Assembly: GCA_023381095.1 (NCBI GenBank)
Contig: JAMCTO010000071.1
Coordinates: forward strand, 1 to 16,224
Direction of reading: 5' to 3'
DNA: 16,224 bases
Origin: Bacillota bacterium
Lineage (GTDB): Bacteria > Bacillota > Sulfobacillia > Sulfobacillales > Sulfobacillaceae
The notes under the pieces were generated by a model. It searched no databases. It was not told where the DNA came from and was given only the letters and a program-made list of their open reading frames with translations. This document shows positions 7,242-14,063 of the stretch, piece by piece (position 1 is the first letter of the stretch; every line of letters begins with the position of its first letter). The translations under genes and the position numbers were made by a program.

Positions 7242-8237
7242 TTACCAAATTTCTTCTCCCAAGGGTGATCCATGCCATCGAAAGTGAACCGGATCATGGT
7301 TGATACTGTCAAGATACTCCTCGATTACCTGGGCCATAGTATCGGGGCGTAGGCGAGGTTGACTGATAGCCACTTGGTTAATCAACTTAGCGAAGAAGTT
7401 TTCGATTAGATTTAGCCAAGCGCCATGAGTAGGCGAAAAGACGAATTCAAAACGGTTGGGGTTGGCTAGGAGGTAGGCTCGGGTATCCGTGGCAATGTGG
7501 GTTGGAGCGGGATCGACAATGATTTCGATCAGGTGATTGGAAGGCAGGTTTTTGTCAAGAAGTCTTAGCCATTCGACGAACTCGGTTTCACTGTGTTGTG
7601 ACCGTACAATACCCCATACTTGCGCGGTCTCCAAGTGAATGCCCGCTAATAGCGTCAGGGGTCCTTCCGGCAAGGGGAGGGCGAGGTGGAGTATGGGAAT
7701 GGCGGGATTCCCTGGATGCCGTCCTTCATAAAAGGGGCCGTGTTGGGCGAGAGGGGTGTCGGCGGCCAGGAGCTTTGATATGGTTCCGGGACTGATGTGG
7801 CTTACGGACTGGTGGCCCAAAGAACGAGCGTTGTTGCGGATATGATGAGCTAGCAGGCGCTCTGTCCACGATGATTCAGTATATCCGAGGTCCTGTGGAT
7901 TTTGAAAAGTGAGGGATACTATCCACGATCGCGCTTCCGGGGTAATGCGAGAGGGGCGTCCGGGACGTGGCACATCGTCAAGTGCGCTGCGAGGCCCGAA
8001 AGCCAAAGCTCGATCCACACAACGACGCACTTTAGAAAGGGTAACATGGTACTCCTTAGCAATTTCTACCATAGGATGGCCTTCGGCATAGGCCAACAAA
8101 ACCAGTGCTCTCTCTGTCCTCCGGGTGTCCTCAGACGATAAGGTCGCAACTTTCCGAAGGTACTCGTGGTCGGCATCAGTAAGTCGAAGGGGCACTAGGC
8201 CGCGACGCATTGGCATAAAATCTATAATTCCTTCCAT
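7242..8237 (-). CDS. IS630-family transposase, probably core-deleted
   Basis: 331 residues. The N-terminal helix-turn-helix part (about 20-160) includes the linker DDVPRPGRPSRITPEARS, typical of IS630/Tc1-type transposases. The C-terminal part has LLAGIHLETAQVWG, the second catalytic Asp at D242 (IIVDPAPTHIA, usually LDN-type) and the catalytic Glu at E279 (HGAWLNLIENFF), the spacing usual for the family. The block that normally carries the first catalytic Asp (a 'DEK.GIQA'-like motif 40-50 residues before LLAG-I-D-L) is missing. Only about 25 residues separate the YYLE-like stretch near 170 from LLAG. I infer an internal in-frame loss and likely inactivity. The start may be the ATG at 8237 or one at 8216 or 8210. 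I could not find convincing terminal inverted repeats or the TA target duplication. An AT-rich stretch (8238-8310) lies upstream. Confidence 0.85.
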   Translation of the reverse strand: MEGIIDFMPMRRGLVPLRLTDADHEYLRKVATLSSEDTRRTERALVLLAYAEGHPMVEIAKEYHVTLSKVRRCVDRALAFGPRSALDDVPRPGRPSRITPEARSWIVSLTFQNPQDLGYTESSWTERLLAHHIRNNARSLGHQSVSHISPGTISKLLAADTPLAQHGPFYEGRHPGNPAIPILHLALPLPEGPLTLLAGIHLETAQVWGIVRSQHSETEFVEWLRLLDKNLPSNHLIEIIVDPAPTHIATDTRAYLLANPNRFEFVFSPTHGAWLNLIENFFAKLINQVAISQPRLRPDTMAQVIEEYLDSINHDPVHFRWHGSPLGEEIW

Positions 8238-8353
8238 GAAATTATTGTGAGTAAATTTTCTGTAGTTATTAGTAACTATATTCGATTAAGTTAATTTCCC
8301 AAATGAAACTGTCCCTAGACTAACACCGCAGATAGCAAGAATCAACTCTTTTT

Positions 8354-8677
8354 TTACCGCGGTTCTGAAGACAAATGAATGAGATTCTTAAAATGTATGT
8401 GCTTAACAACTCGTCGATGGAATCGAGAATCTTTTGGTATGTGGTCACTAACCCCCCCATCTTGAGGGCGTGGCACCAGTCTACTAGAGGAAAGATCCGG
8501 CTGCTCCCAACCGATATCGGGATCTACCGTGTGATAAGGAATCATTAAGAGTCTGTGGTCCACCTCTAATACAATGTATCCCGCCACGGTGAGGTTTCCC
8601 AGACTGGTAGGAAACACCCCATAACGAACATCCGGGTTCAGACATCGGATGCCTCTTTCCGTGGGGTCCAGAATCAA
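8354..8677 (-). CDS. Hypothetical ORF, possibly a gene fragment
   Basis: The frame is open from a stop at 8713 to a TAA at 8356-8354. The only start in the upstream part is a TTG at 8677 without a Shine-Dalgarno site. The first half reads like real protein, alternating hydrophobic strands and turns (VRYGVFPTSLGNLTVAGYIV, then VLEVDHRLLMIPYHTV), while the second half is charged and low in hydrophobics. I do not recognise a family. It sits between the IS630-type transposase and the HAD gene, so it may be the remnant of a gene broken by the element, or a weakly expressed small gene. Coding status is uncertain. Confidence 0.38.
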   Translation of the reverse strand: MILDPTERGIRCLNPDVRYGVFPTSLGNLTVAGYIVLEVDHRLLMIPYHTVDPDIGWEQPDLSSSRLVPRPQDGGVSDHIPKDSRFHRRVVKHIHFKNLIHLSSEPR

Positions 8678-8749
8678 TTGGACAGCAACTGCGTGACTAG
8701 TGATTTTTCCCTATTTTGGCCAAAATTTGCGAGCCGAAGTATCACATAT

Positions 8750-9496
8750 TTAACATAGTGGGAATTTGCATGGATTCAGGGTAGGGCCAAAAGACTCAAA
8801 ATTTTGGGTCGTTGGGGGGTTATTGGAGAGGAAGTTCTGGATTAGATCTGGAAATGACCAGTAATCACGGATAATGTGATCTGGAACCAATTGAGACGGG
8901 GATACGGGGTCGTAGCGACCTTCGGCGGTTTGTTTAGACTGATAGAGCACGGCAATGGTTCTGGCGCGTTTGGCCACCAGCACATCATGAAACATACGGT
9001 CTCCCACGTGGCATAAGACAGGGCCGGGAAACGCTAAAAACACCGCTGGATCTGGTTTGCACACTGATTTAAAGTCCGTCGTGACAATCGTCTCAAATAT
9101 GGTGTCCCAGTGCAGGCTTTTTAGGTATGGTTCCTGATTGGCCCATAATCCATTGGTAATAATTCCTAGACGTACAGGCAGAGTGCTCAGTGCGCTCAGC
9201 ATCCATAGAACTCCAGGCAGAGTTAGGGAAGCGATGGAGTCCCATGGCACAGTTTGAGGGTGGGGTAGACTTAGACCGTAGACGGTTTTTACGATGTCGG
9301 CCCAGTCGTAGGCACCTGACCAATTTCCTTTTTGCCATCGGCGATTGCCTTCTTGGGACAGCGGCTGCCAAATCTGAAGCCATTCTACACCGCGATGGCT
9401 AGCTTGGGCATGGATCCACGGCGCCAAATGCAGGCGCCAATAAGGGTTGTGGAGTAGGGTACCGTCTAGGTCAAATGTGATCCACGGTTTGTTCAT
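8750..9496 (-). CDS. HAD-superfamily hydrolase (phosphatase-like)
   Basis: 248 residues with all four haloacid-dehalogenase motifs: I at DLDGTLL (D9 nucleophile, D11 general acid), II at IITNG (T114), the Lys in VCKPDP (K147), and IV at HVGDRMFHD (G165-D166, D171) near DVLVAKRART. A helical cap domain fits between motifs I and II (residues about 15-100). The enzyme probably removes phosphate from a small cytoplasmic metabolite, but the substrate cannot be predicted; the nearest general analogues are YjjG/phosphoglycolate-phosphatase-like proteins. AGGAGGTC about 7 bases before the ATG at 9496 decides the start, although the frame is open to 9589. It is divergent from aspartokinase, with about 120 bases between the two starts. 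Confidence 0.87.
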   Translation of the reverse strand: MNKPWITFDLDGTLLHNPYWRLHLAPWIHAQASHRGVEWLQIWQPLSQEGNRRWQKGNWSGAYDWADIVKTVYGLSLPHPQTVPWDSIASLTLPGVLWMLSALSTLPVRLGIITNGLWANQEPYLKSLHWDTIFETIVTTDFKSVCKPDPAVFLAFPGPVLCHVGDRMFHDVLVAKRARTIAVLYQSKQTAEGRYDPVSPSQLVPDHIIRDYWSFPDLIQNFLSNNPPTTQNFESFGPTLNPCKFPLC

Positions 9497-9537
9497 CCAA
9501 AATGACCTCCTGCGGGTAAAAATTTGGCGTAACCCAG

Positions 9538-9560
9538 TGTGATATGTTCCATATTTCACA
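9538..9560. promoter_or_regulatory. Dyad between HAD and aspartokinase genes
   Basis: TGTGA (9538-9542) and TCACA (9556-9560) are inverted over 13 bases. Inside, ATATG and CATAT form a second inverted pair around TTC. It lies just upstream of the aspartokinase -10 box and in the leader side of the HAD gene. The spacing is wrong for a CRP site (TGTGA-N6-TCACA). An operator is possible but unproven. Confidence 0.35.
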
Positions 9561-9567
9561 TGACTTC

Positions 9568-9576
9568 TGATATGAT
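9568..9576 (+). promoter_or_regulatory. Extended -10 promoter for aspartokinase
   Basis: TGA-TATGAT (TG at 9568, hexamer 9571-9576) fits an extended -10. It would start transcription near 9583, about 35 bases before the TTG start at 9618. No good -35 is seen. The leader is too short to hold a lysine riboswitch. Confidence 0.45.
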
Positions 9577-9617
9577 AAAGCGATAACAAGTGACCCGTGG
9601 GAAAGGAGCTTTTGCCA

Positions 9618-10853
9618 TTGTTGTTGGTCCAAAAATTTGGCGGTAGTTCGGTCGCTACTGCTCATCATATTGACGAAGTAGCACGTAAAATTCAACAGGT
9701 TGTCGACGAAGGGCACCAGGTTGTGGTGGTGGTTTCGGCCATGGGAGACAGTACAGACCACTTGGTGGAGTTGGCGTCCCATTTGGTCACCATACCATCA
9801 GGACGTGAGATGGATGCCTTGCTATCCACGGGAGAACTGGTCACTGTAGCGCTGTTGGCGATGACTTTGGAACAAAATGGTGTGCCAGCGCGCTCTTTTT
9901 CAGGGGGACAAGCAGGCATCAAGACATCATACGATTTTGGCCGTGCCCGTATTGAGGAGATTGACCCAGGTCCTCTGCGACGGGCCCTGGCTGCGGGCAT
10001 TACACCCGTCGTGGCGGGATTTCAAGGGGTGACCGCCAGCGGCGATGTCGCGACCTTAGGACGCGGCGGTTCTGATTTGACGGCCATTGCCTTGGCAGGT
10101 GCCTTGAAGGCGGACCGATGCGAGATATATTCCGATGTAGCGGGCGTATATACGGCGGATCCGCGGATTGTTCCCAACGCTACTCCACTTAGTTCACTGA
10201 GTTATGACGAAATGTTGGAGTTGGCCAGCCAGGGGGCCCAAGTTCTGCAAACACAAGCCGTGGAGTATGCCAAAGGACATCAGGTGGTGATCCACGCCCG
10301 GTCTACGTTCCGGGATGAACCCGGAACCCAAATTGAAGCTGAACCTGTCATTCCGGTAAAACCCGCGGTGACCGCCGTGGCCTTAAACCGTCATGTGGCC
10401 AAGATAGGATTGCTGGGGGTGCCTGACTACCCGGGTGTTGCGGCTTACCTATTTTCGTCATTAGCAAACCACGGGATTAACATCGAACTGGTAATCCAGT
10501 CCCTGTCTCATGATAAACTCAACGACATTGCTTTCACGATTAGCGAACACGACGTGCCCAAAGCCAAACCCATTGTTCAAGAGTGCTTGACTCATTTGAA
10601 GGGACAATCGGTGATCATTGATGATAAGGTGGCCAAAGTGTCGGCTGTAGGATCGGGAATGCTGGGGCGCCCAGGCGTCGCCGCGACATTGTTCCAAGCA
10701 TTGGCCGATGCGGGCATTAACATTCAAATGATCGGCACCTCGGAAATTAAGATATCGTGCATTGTGGACCGAAATGATGCCGACCGGGCTTTAGCCCATA
10801 TTCATCATGCGTTTGGATTAGATGGGACCGAAGATGTCATCGAGGACGCCTAA
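9618..10853 (+). CDS. lysC: Aspartokinase
   Basis: 411 residues. The enzyme phosphorylates aspartate, the first step towards lysine, diaminopimelate, threonine and methionine. The N-terminal kinase signature KFGGSS lies at 6-11, GRGGSD (148-153) is in the nucleotide/aspartate site, and two ACT regulatory domains follow from about residue 265 (around LLGVPDYPGVAAYLF and GMLGRPGVAATLFQ). This is the class regulated by lysine and/or threonine. The frame begins at a GTG at 9597, but GAAAGGAG at 9601-9608 lies inside that extension and is placed correctly for the TTG at 9618, which gives the usual MLLVQKFGGSS beginning. TTG codons at 9612 and 9621 are alternatives. It stands alone, ending at a strong hairpin shared with deoC. 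Family certain; lysC is used in the general sense, as isozymes cannot be separated here. Confidence 0.94.
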   Translation: MLLVQKFGGSSVATAHHIDEVARKIQQVVDEGHQVVVVVSAMGDSTDHLVELASHLVTIPSGREMDALLSTGELVTVALLAMTLEQNGVPARSFSGGQAGIKTSYDFGRARIEEIDPGPLRRALAAGITPVVAGFQGVTASGDVATLGRGGSDLTAIALAGALKADRCEIYSDVAGVYTADPRIVPNATPLSSLSYDEMLELASQGAQVLQTQAVEYAKGHQVVIHARSTFRDEPGTQIEAEPVIPVKPAVTAVALNRHVAKIGLLGVPDYPGVAAYLFSSLANHGINIELVIQSLSHDKLNDIAFTISEHDVPKAKPIVQECLTHLKGQSVIIDDKVAKVSAVGSGMLGRPGVAATLFQALADAGINIQMIGTSEIKISCIVDRNDADRALAHIHHAFGLDGTEDVIEDA

Positions 10854-10859
10854 ACGATG

Positions 10860-10889
10860 CCGAGGGCGGAAAATGGTTTCTGCCCTCGG
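10860..10889. terminator. Shared terminator between lysC and deoC
   Basis: A 13-pair stem (CCGAGGGCGGAAA at 10860-10872 with TTTCTGCCCTCGG at 10877-10889, one G-U pair) has a 4-base loop. It lies 6 bases after the lysC stop and 8 bases beyond the deoC stop. The genes converge, so one hairpin probably serves both. The U tracts are modest. Confidence 0.82.
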
Positions 10890-10897
10890 TTGCGATT

Positions 10898-11572
10898 TTA
10901 GGATTGGGCGCTGGGCCATTCGGCCAAAATATTTACCGAACGTGACAATCCCAATCGGGTAGCTCCTGCGGCCACCATTGCCATGGCATCGGCTAAGGTG
11001 CGGATGCCTCCCGACGCTTTTATCCCTATTGACCCCGGTGCGGATTCACGCATGATACGTACAGCATCCACGCTAGCTCCAGGAGCGTCAAAGCCGGTGG
11101 AGGTTTTCACCATATCAGCCCCTGCATCGACCACGAGTAGCGTACCCTGATGAATTTGTTCCGGGGTCAACCATCCGGTCTCTAAAATCACCTTTAGAAA
11201 AATTTGCGGGCCTAACGCCTGCTTTAAGACACGTATTTCCTCACGCACTCCGTCGTACTGTTTGCCTAAAAACAAGCCTAAATTCCAGACCACATCAATT
11301 TCAGTGGCGCCATCACGGCAAGCTTGTTCGGCTTCGCCAACTTTTCCTGTTGTATTGGCTTGTCCTAAAGGAAATCCCACCGTGGCAGCAATGCGCGGGG
11401 CCTGTGCAGGAGGCAAACAACTTTTGGCGTACTGTACATATCCACTATTCACGCAAATCGCACCGAACTGGTGTTCTACTGCTTCGTTGGCGAGGCGCGC
11501 GATATCAGCAGGTGTAGCCTTGGGATCGAGAAGAGTGTGGTCAATGATGTGGGCTAGCTCAATTTTTGTCAT
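10898..11572 (-). CDS. deoC: Deoxyribose-phosphate aldolase
   Basis: 224 residues, the normal length. The enzyme splits 2-deoxyribose-5-phosphate into glyceraldehyde-3-phosphate and acetaldehyde during deoxynucleoside breakdown, in the cytoplasm. The Schiff-base Lys is K156 in VKTSTGF, the second catalytic Lys is K185 in GIKASGGIR, and D93 in TEIDVVWN is the proton-relay Asp. The N-terminus IDHTLLDP is also family-typical. GGAGGA 5-6 bases before the ATG at 11572 fixes the start, although the frame is open to 11689. No other deo genes (deoA, deoB, deoD) are nearby, so it stands alone. Its leader of about 120 bases contains a perfect short palindrome (11638-11653). It converges on lysC across a shared hairpin. 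Confidence 0.95.
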   Translation of the reverse strand: MTKIELAHIIDHTLLDPKATPADIARLANEAVEHQFGAICVNSGYVQYAKSCLPPAQAPRIAATVGFPLGQANTTGKVGEAEQACRDGATEIDVVWNLGLFLGKQYDGVREEIRVLKQALGPQIFLKVILETGWLTPEQIHQGTLLVVDAGADMVKTSTGFDAPGASVDAVRIMRESAPGSIGIKASGGIRTLADAMAMVAAGATRLGLSRSVNILAEWPSAQS

Positions 11573-11637
11573 GAAAGTCCTCCGTGTCCAGGAAAGATGC
11601 CGGCGAAGTTGCCTATAAACCGTCATTTTTCCATATT

Positions 11638-11653
11638 TCTGGCGTATGCCAGA
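11638..11653. repeat. Palindrome in the deoC leader
   Basis: TCTGGC and GCCAGA are inverted around GTAT. It lies about 65 bases upstream of the deoC start and downstream of the likely promoter. It could be an operator or an RNA stem. Confidence 0.35.
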
Positions 11654-11674
11654 TAGTGGTGCCAGTTGCGGGGA

Positions 11675-11703
11675 TTCACCTGGATCCATCCGTGCTTTAT
11701 ATT
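11675..11703 (+). promoter_or_regulatory. Candidate promoter for the aminotransferase operon
   Basis: TTCACC (11675-11680) and TATATT (11698-11703) are separated by 17 bases, matching the -35/-10 consensus at 4 and 5 of 6 positions. Transcription would start near 11710, directly before the palindrome at 11713-11728, giving a leader of about 87 bases. Confidence 0.42.
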
Positions 11704-11706
11704 ATA
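11701..11706 (-). promoter_or_regulatory. Candidate -10 box for deoC
   Basis: On the minus strand these bases read TATAAT, a perfect -10. No matching -35 is visible at 16-18 bases. It overlaps the opposite-strand promoter, so the two divergent units may compete. Confidence 0.33.
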
Positions 11707-11712
11707 CTCTGA

Positions 11713-11728
11713 CCGTGGTGAACCACGG
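11713..11728. promoter_or_regulatory. Perfect palindrome, likely operator
   Basis: CCGTGGT and ACCACGG form a perfect 7-base inverted repeat with a 2-base centre, placed just after the predicted + start site and about 7 bases upstream of the deoC -10 box. A 16-base perfect palindrome with a very short centre is a typical binding site for a dimeric repressor, which could act on both divergent units. Confidence 0.5.
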
Positions 11729-11738
11729 ATCCGCGCTT

Positions 11739-11760
11739 ACGGTTCAGTTGCCAGAACCGT
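11739..11760. repeat. Stem-loop in the aminotransferase leader
   Basis: ACGGTTC (11739-11745) and GAACCGT (11754-11760) pair perfectly around an 8-base loop. It lies 22 bases upstream of the Shine-Dalgarno site at 11783. It could be an RNA leader stem or a second operator. Confidence 0.4.
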
Positions 11761-11796
11761 GTAGCAATGGTACGGTGATTTCAGGAGGGGAAACGT

Positions 11797-12981
11797 GTGA
11801 ACGTCCTAAATGTTAAACCGAGATTGCTGTTGGGCCCCGGTCCTTCGCCAGTGCCGTTTACGGTTCGCCGAGCGATGTCCGAACCTGTGATTGGGCATAT
11901 GGATCCACAGTTCTTTGCTATTGTGGATGAAGTGCAGTCTATGTTGCGGACCGTGTTTGGCACCGCCAATCGCTTGACTTTGCCAGTGTCTGGCACTGGA
12001 AGCGCAGGAATGGAGACTGCTATCGTTAATTTTGTCGAACCTGGCGACACAGTAATTGTGGTAGTGGCTGGAGTGTTTGGCGGCCGCATTGCGGAAGCCG
12101 TTGACAAAATTGGGGCTCATGCCGTTCGCTTGGAAGTGCCCTGGGGCCAATCTGCCAGTCTGGAGCAACTCAAAAGCTTGTTGCGCGAGCATCCAGAGAC
12201 CCGCTTAGTCGCGGTGGTTATGGCGGAAACCTCTACAGGAGTGTTGCAACCATTGACGGGATGGGCCCACGAGGTGCATCGAATGGGAGCCCTCCTCTTG
12301 GTGGATACCGTCACCTCACTTGGTGGGATGCCGGTGGATGTCGACACGCAGGAGTTTGATATCGTGTTTTCCGGGACCCAAAAATGTTTGTCGGCGCCTC
12401 CGGGACTGAGCCCGTTTACGGTCTCGGAAAGGGCACTGGAGCGACTTGACCAGAGGGCAACCCCAGTTCCTTCCTGGTATTTTGATATTGCGGCATTTCG
12501 GCACTATTGGGGACAAAACCGGGTCTATCACCACACCGCCCCCATTAGCATGATATATGGGCTCCATGAGGCGCTGAGACTGGCTCTGGAGGAGGGTCTA
12601 AACGAGCGCTACGCACGTCACCGAATCGTGGCAGGCGCACTATGGGCGGGATTGCAAGCTATGGGGTTTGAGTTGTTAGTGGATCCTGCCATCCGGCTAC
12701 CATCAGTAACGACGGTACGGATTCCTCTTGAAGTGGATGAAAGACGCGTTCGTGCCGAGTTGTTGGACTATGACGGAATTGAGATTGCTGGCGGACTGGG
12801 GAATTTGTCCGGTAAAATTTGGCGGATCGGTGTCATGGGACACGGGGCAAGGTTGCCGAATATGATACAGTTATTAGTGGCTCTACGCCAACGGTTGGTA
12901 AACCAGGGGCGGGATGTGCCTTCTGGAGTTGCGGCGGCGGAGGCCGCCTATAGAGCCAACAATAGGCAAGGAGCTAAATAA
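11797..12981 (+). CDS. Class V aminotransferase (alanine/serine-glyoxylate type)
   Basis: A 394-residue PLP enzyme of the AGXT/PucG group, transferring an amino group to or from glyoxylate. The donor could be alanine, serine or ureidoglycine. The N-terminus LLLGPGPSPVP is the family opening. GTGSAGMETA (about 67-76) binds the cofactor phosphate, D170 in LLLVDTVTSLGG contacts the pyridine ring, and K196 in SGTQKCLSAPPG is the Schiff-base Lys. YHHTAPISMIYGLHEAL is the usual substrate-side segment. The start is GTG, with AGGAGGGG 6 bases upstream. It stands first in a tight unit: the next gene begins 3 bases after its stop and uses a Shine-Dalgarno inside this gene's end. No purine-degradation genes are nearby, so PucG function is not supported by context. 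A photorespiratory-like or glycine-forming role is inference. Confidence 0.9.
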   Translation: MNVLNVKPRLLLGPGPSPVPFTVRRAMSEPVIGHMDPQFFAIVDEVQSMLRTVFGTANRLTLPVSGTGSAGMETAIVNFVEPGDTVIVVVAGVFGGRIAEAVDKIGAHAVRLEVPWGQSASLEQLKSLLREHPETRLVAVVMAETSTGVLQPLTGWAHEVHRMGALLLVDTVTSLGGMPVDVDTQEFDIVFSGTQKCLSAPPGLSPFTVSERALERLDQRATPVPSWYFDIAAFRHYWGQNRVYHHTAPISMIYGLHEALRLALEEGLNERYARHRIVAGALWAGLQAMGFELLVDPAIRLPSVTTVRIPLEVDERRVRAELLDYDGIEIAGGLGNLSGKIWRIGVMGHGARLPNMIQLLVALRQRLVNQGRDVPSGVAAAEAAYRANNRQGAK

Positions 12982-12984
12982 TCA

Positions 12985-14037
12985 ATGGCGCGATGGTTGA
13001 TAATTTTGGCGGGTGGGCGAGGAGAACGATTTTGGCCGCTGTCTCGCATGATGCACCCAAAGCAATTTTTGACACTTATGGGCGACCGCAGCATGATTCG
13101 CAGTACGAGAGATCGGGTACGACCATTAATTGATCCCTCTCATACCTGGGTAGTGACGGGGCAAGATTATGTACGCAAGGTCCACGCTAATTTGCCGGAC
13201 ATCCCGCCGAACCACATATTGGGCGAACCTATAGGCCGTAACACGGCACCGTCGATCGCCTGGGCCGCAGCCCATATTCAACAGGTGGATCCCGATGGCA
13301 CACTTTTGGTTCTTCCGTCTGACCATATGATTCAACAAGAAGAAAAATTCCGGCAACTTGTCGTTAAGGCAATGCATGCCGCGGAACAATATGGCGGATT
13401 TTACACCTTTGGCATCGTACCTACACACCCCGAAACAGGATATGGCTATATCGAGCATGACGGAATCGCCTTTGGTGATTCTCTGGTGCTCACAGTGCAC
13501 CAATTTATCGAAAAACCCCCATTGGAAGATGCGGAGAGCATGGTTGCCTCTGGCTCCTATTTTTGGAACTCGGGCATGTTTGTTTTCAAAGTGGGTGAGC
13601 TGATGGCTGCAGTCGAGCGACATTTGCCCGAATTGCACCGAGGTTTAGTGGCGTTGGTGGCAGAGCCAGATCATGTAAACGAAATTTTTCCGGAATTGCC
13701 GCAAGTTTCGATTGACCATGGAATCATGGAACGGGTCGAGAATGTTTACGTTCTGCCAGCGGAAATAGGGTGGGATGATGTCGGCACATTTGCCGCCCTG
13801 GCCAGGCATCTGCCACGCAATGACGAGCAAAACGCAGCCAAAGGCCATGCAATATTTGTCGATAGTCAAAACGTTACGGCTATTAGCGAAGGGCCTGTGG
13901 TCTCATTTGTTGGTGTCAAAGATCTTTTTGTGGTGGCGACAAAAGATGCCGTATTGATATTGTCTCCAGAGCGCAGTCAGGATGTGCGCAAGGTGGTGCA
14001 AGCCTTAAAAGAGGCTCAGCATGATCACTTGTTATGA
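12985..14037 (+). CDS. manC: Mannose-1-phosphate guanylyltransferase
   Basis: A 350-residue nucleotidyltransferase that makes GDP-mannose from mannose-1-phosphate and GTP for surface polysaccharide or glycoconjugates. The N-terminal signature LAGGRGERFWPLSR followed by HPKQFL is diagnostic. EPIGRNTAPSIAWAA, LPSDHMI, the sugar-phosphate loop FIEKPP near 174, and FWNSGMFVF follow in family order, and the C-terminus is a short left-handed beta-helix-type region. It is the short, single-function form with no fused phosphomannose isomerase domain. The ATG lies 3 bases after the aminotransferase stop, with AAGGAG at 12968-12973, so translation is probably coupled. The next gene, galU, begins 26 bases on, giving a nucleotide-sugar pair. 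Confidence 0.93.
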   Translation: MARWLIILAGGRGERFWPLSRMMHPKQFLTLMGDRSMIRSTRDRVRPLIDPSHTWVVTGQDYVRKVHANLPDIPPNHILGEPIGRNTAPSIAWAAAHIQQVDPDGTLLVLPSDHMIQQEEKFRQLVVKAMHAAEQYGGFYTFGIVPTHPETGYGYIEHDGIAFGDSLVLTVHQFIEKPPLEDAESMVASGSYFWNSGMFVFKVGELMAAVERHLPELHRGLVALVAEPDHVNEIFPELPQVSIDHGIMERVENVYVLPAEIGWDDVGTFAALARHLPRNDEQNAAKGHAIFVDSQNVTAISEGPVVSFVGVKDLFVVATKDAVLILSPERSQDVRKVVQALKEAQHDHLL

Positions 14038-14063
14038 TGTCTAAATACGGGGAGGAGGTTGCC

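Noticed and set aside
7200..8340. Defined IS630 inverted repeats and TA duplication
   Set aside because: Bases just outside the transposase on either side were compared, and only short chance matches such as CATT...AAATT were found, so element ends are not reported.
9538..9560. CRP site
   Set aside because: The half-sites TGTGA and TCACA are 13 bases apart instead of 6, so the spacing does not fit CRP/FNR binding.
9497..9617. Lysine riboswitch upstream of aspartokinase
   Set aside because: The leader after the likely promoter is only about 35 bases, far too short for the roughly 170-base lysine riboswitch.
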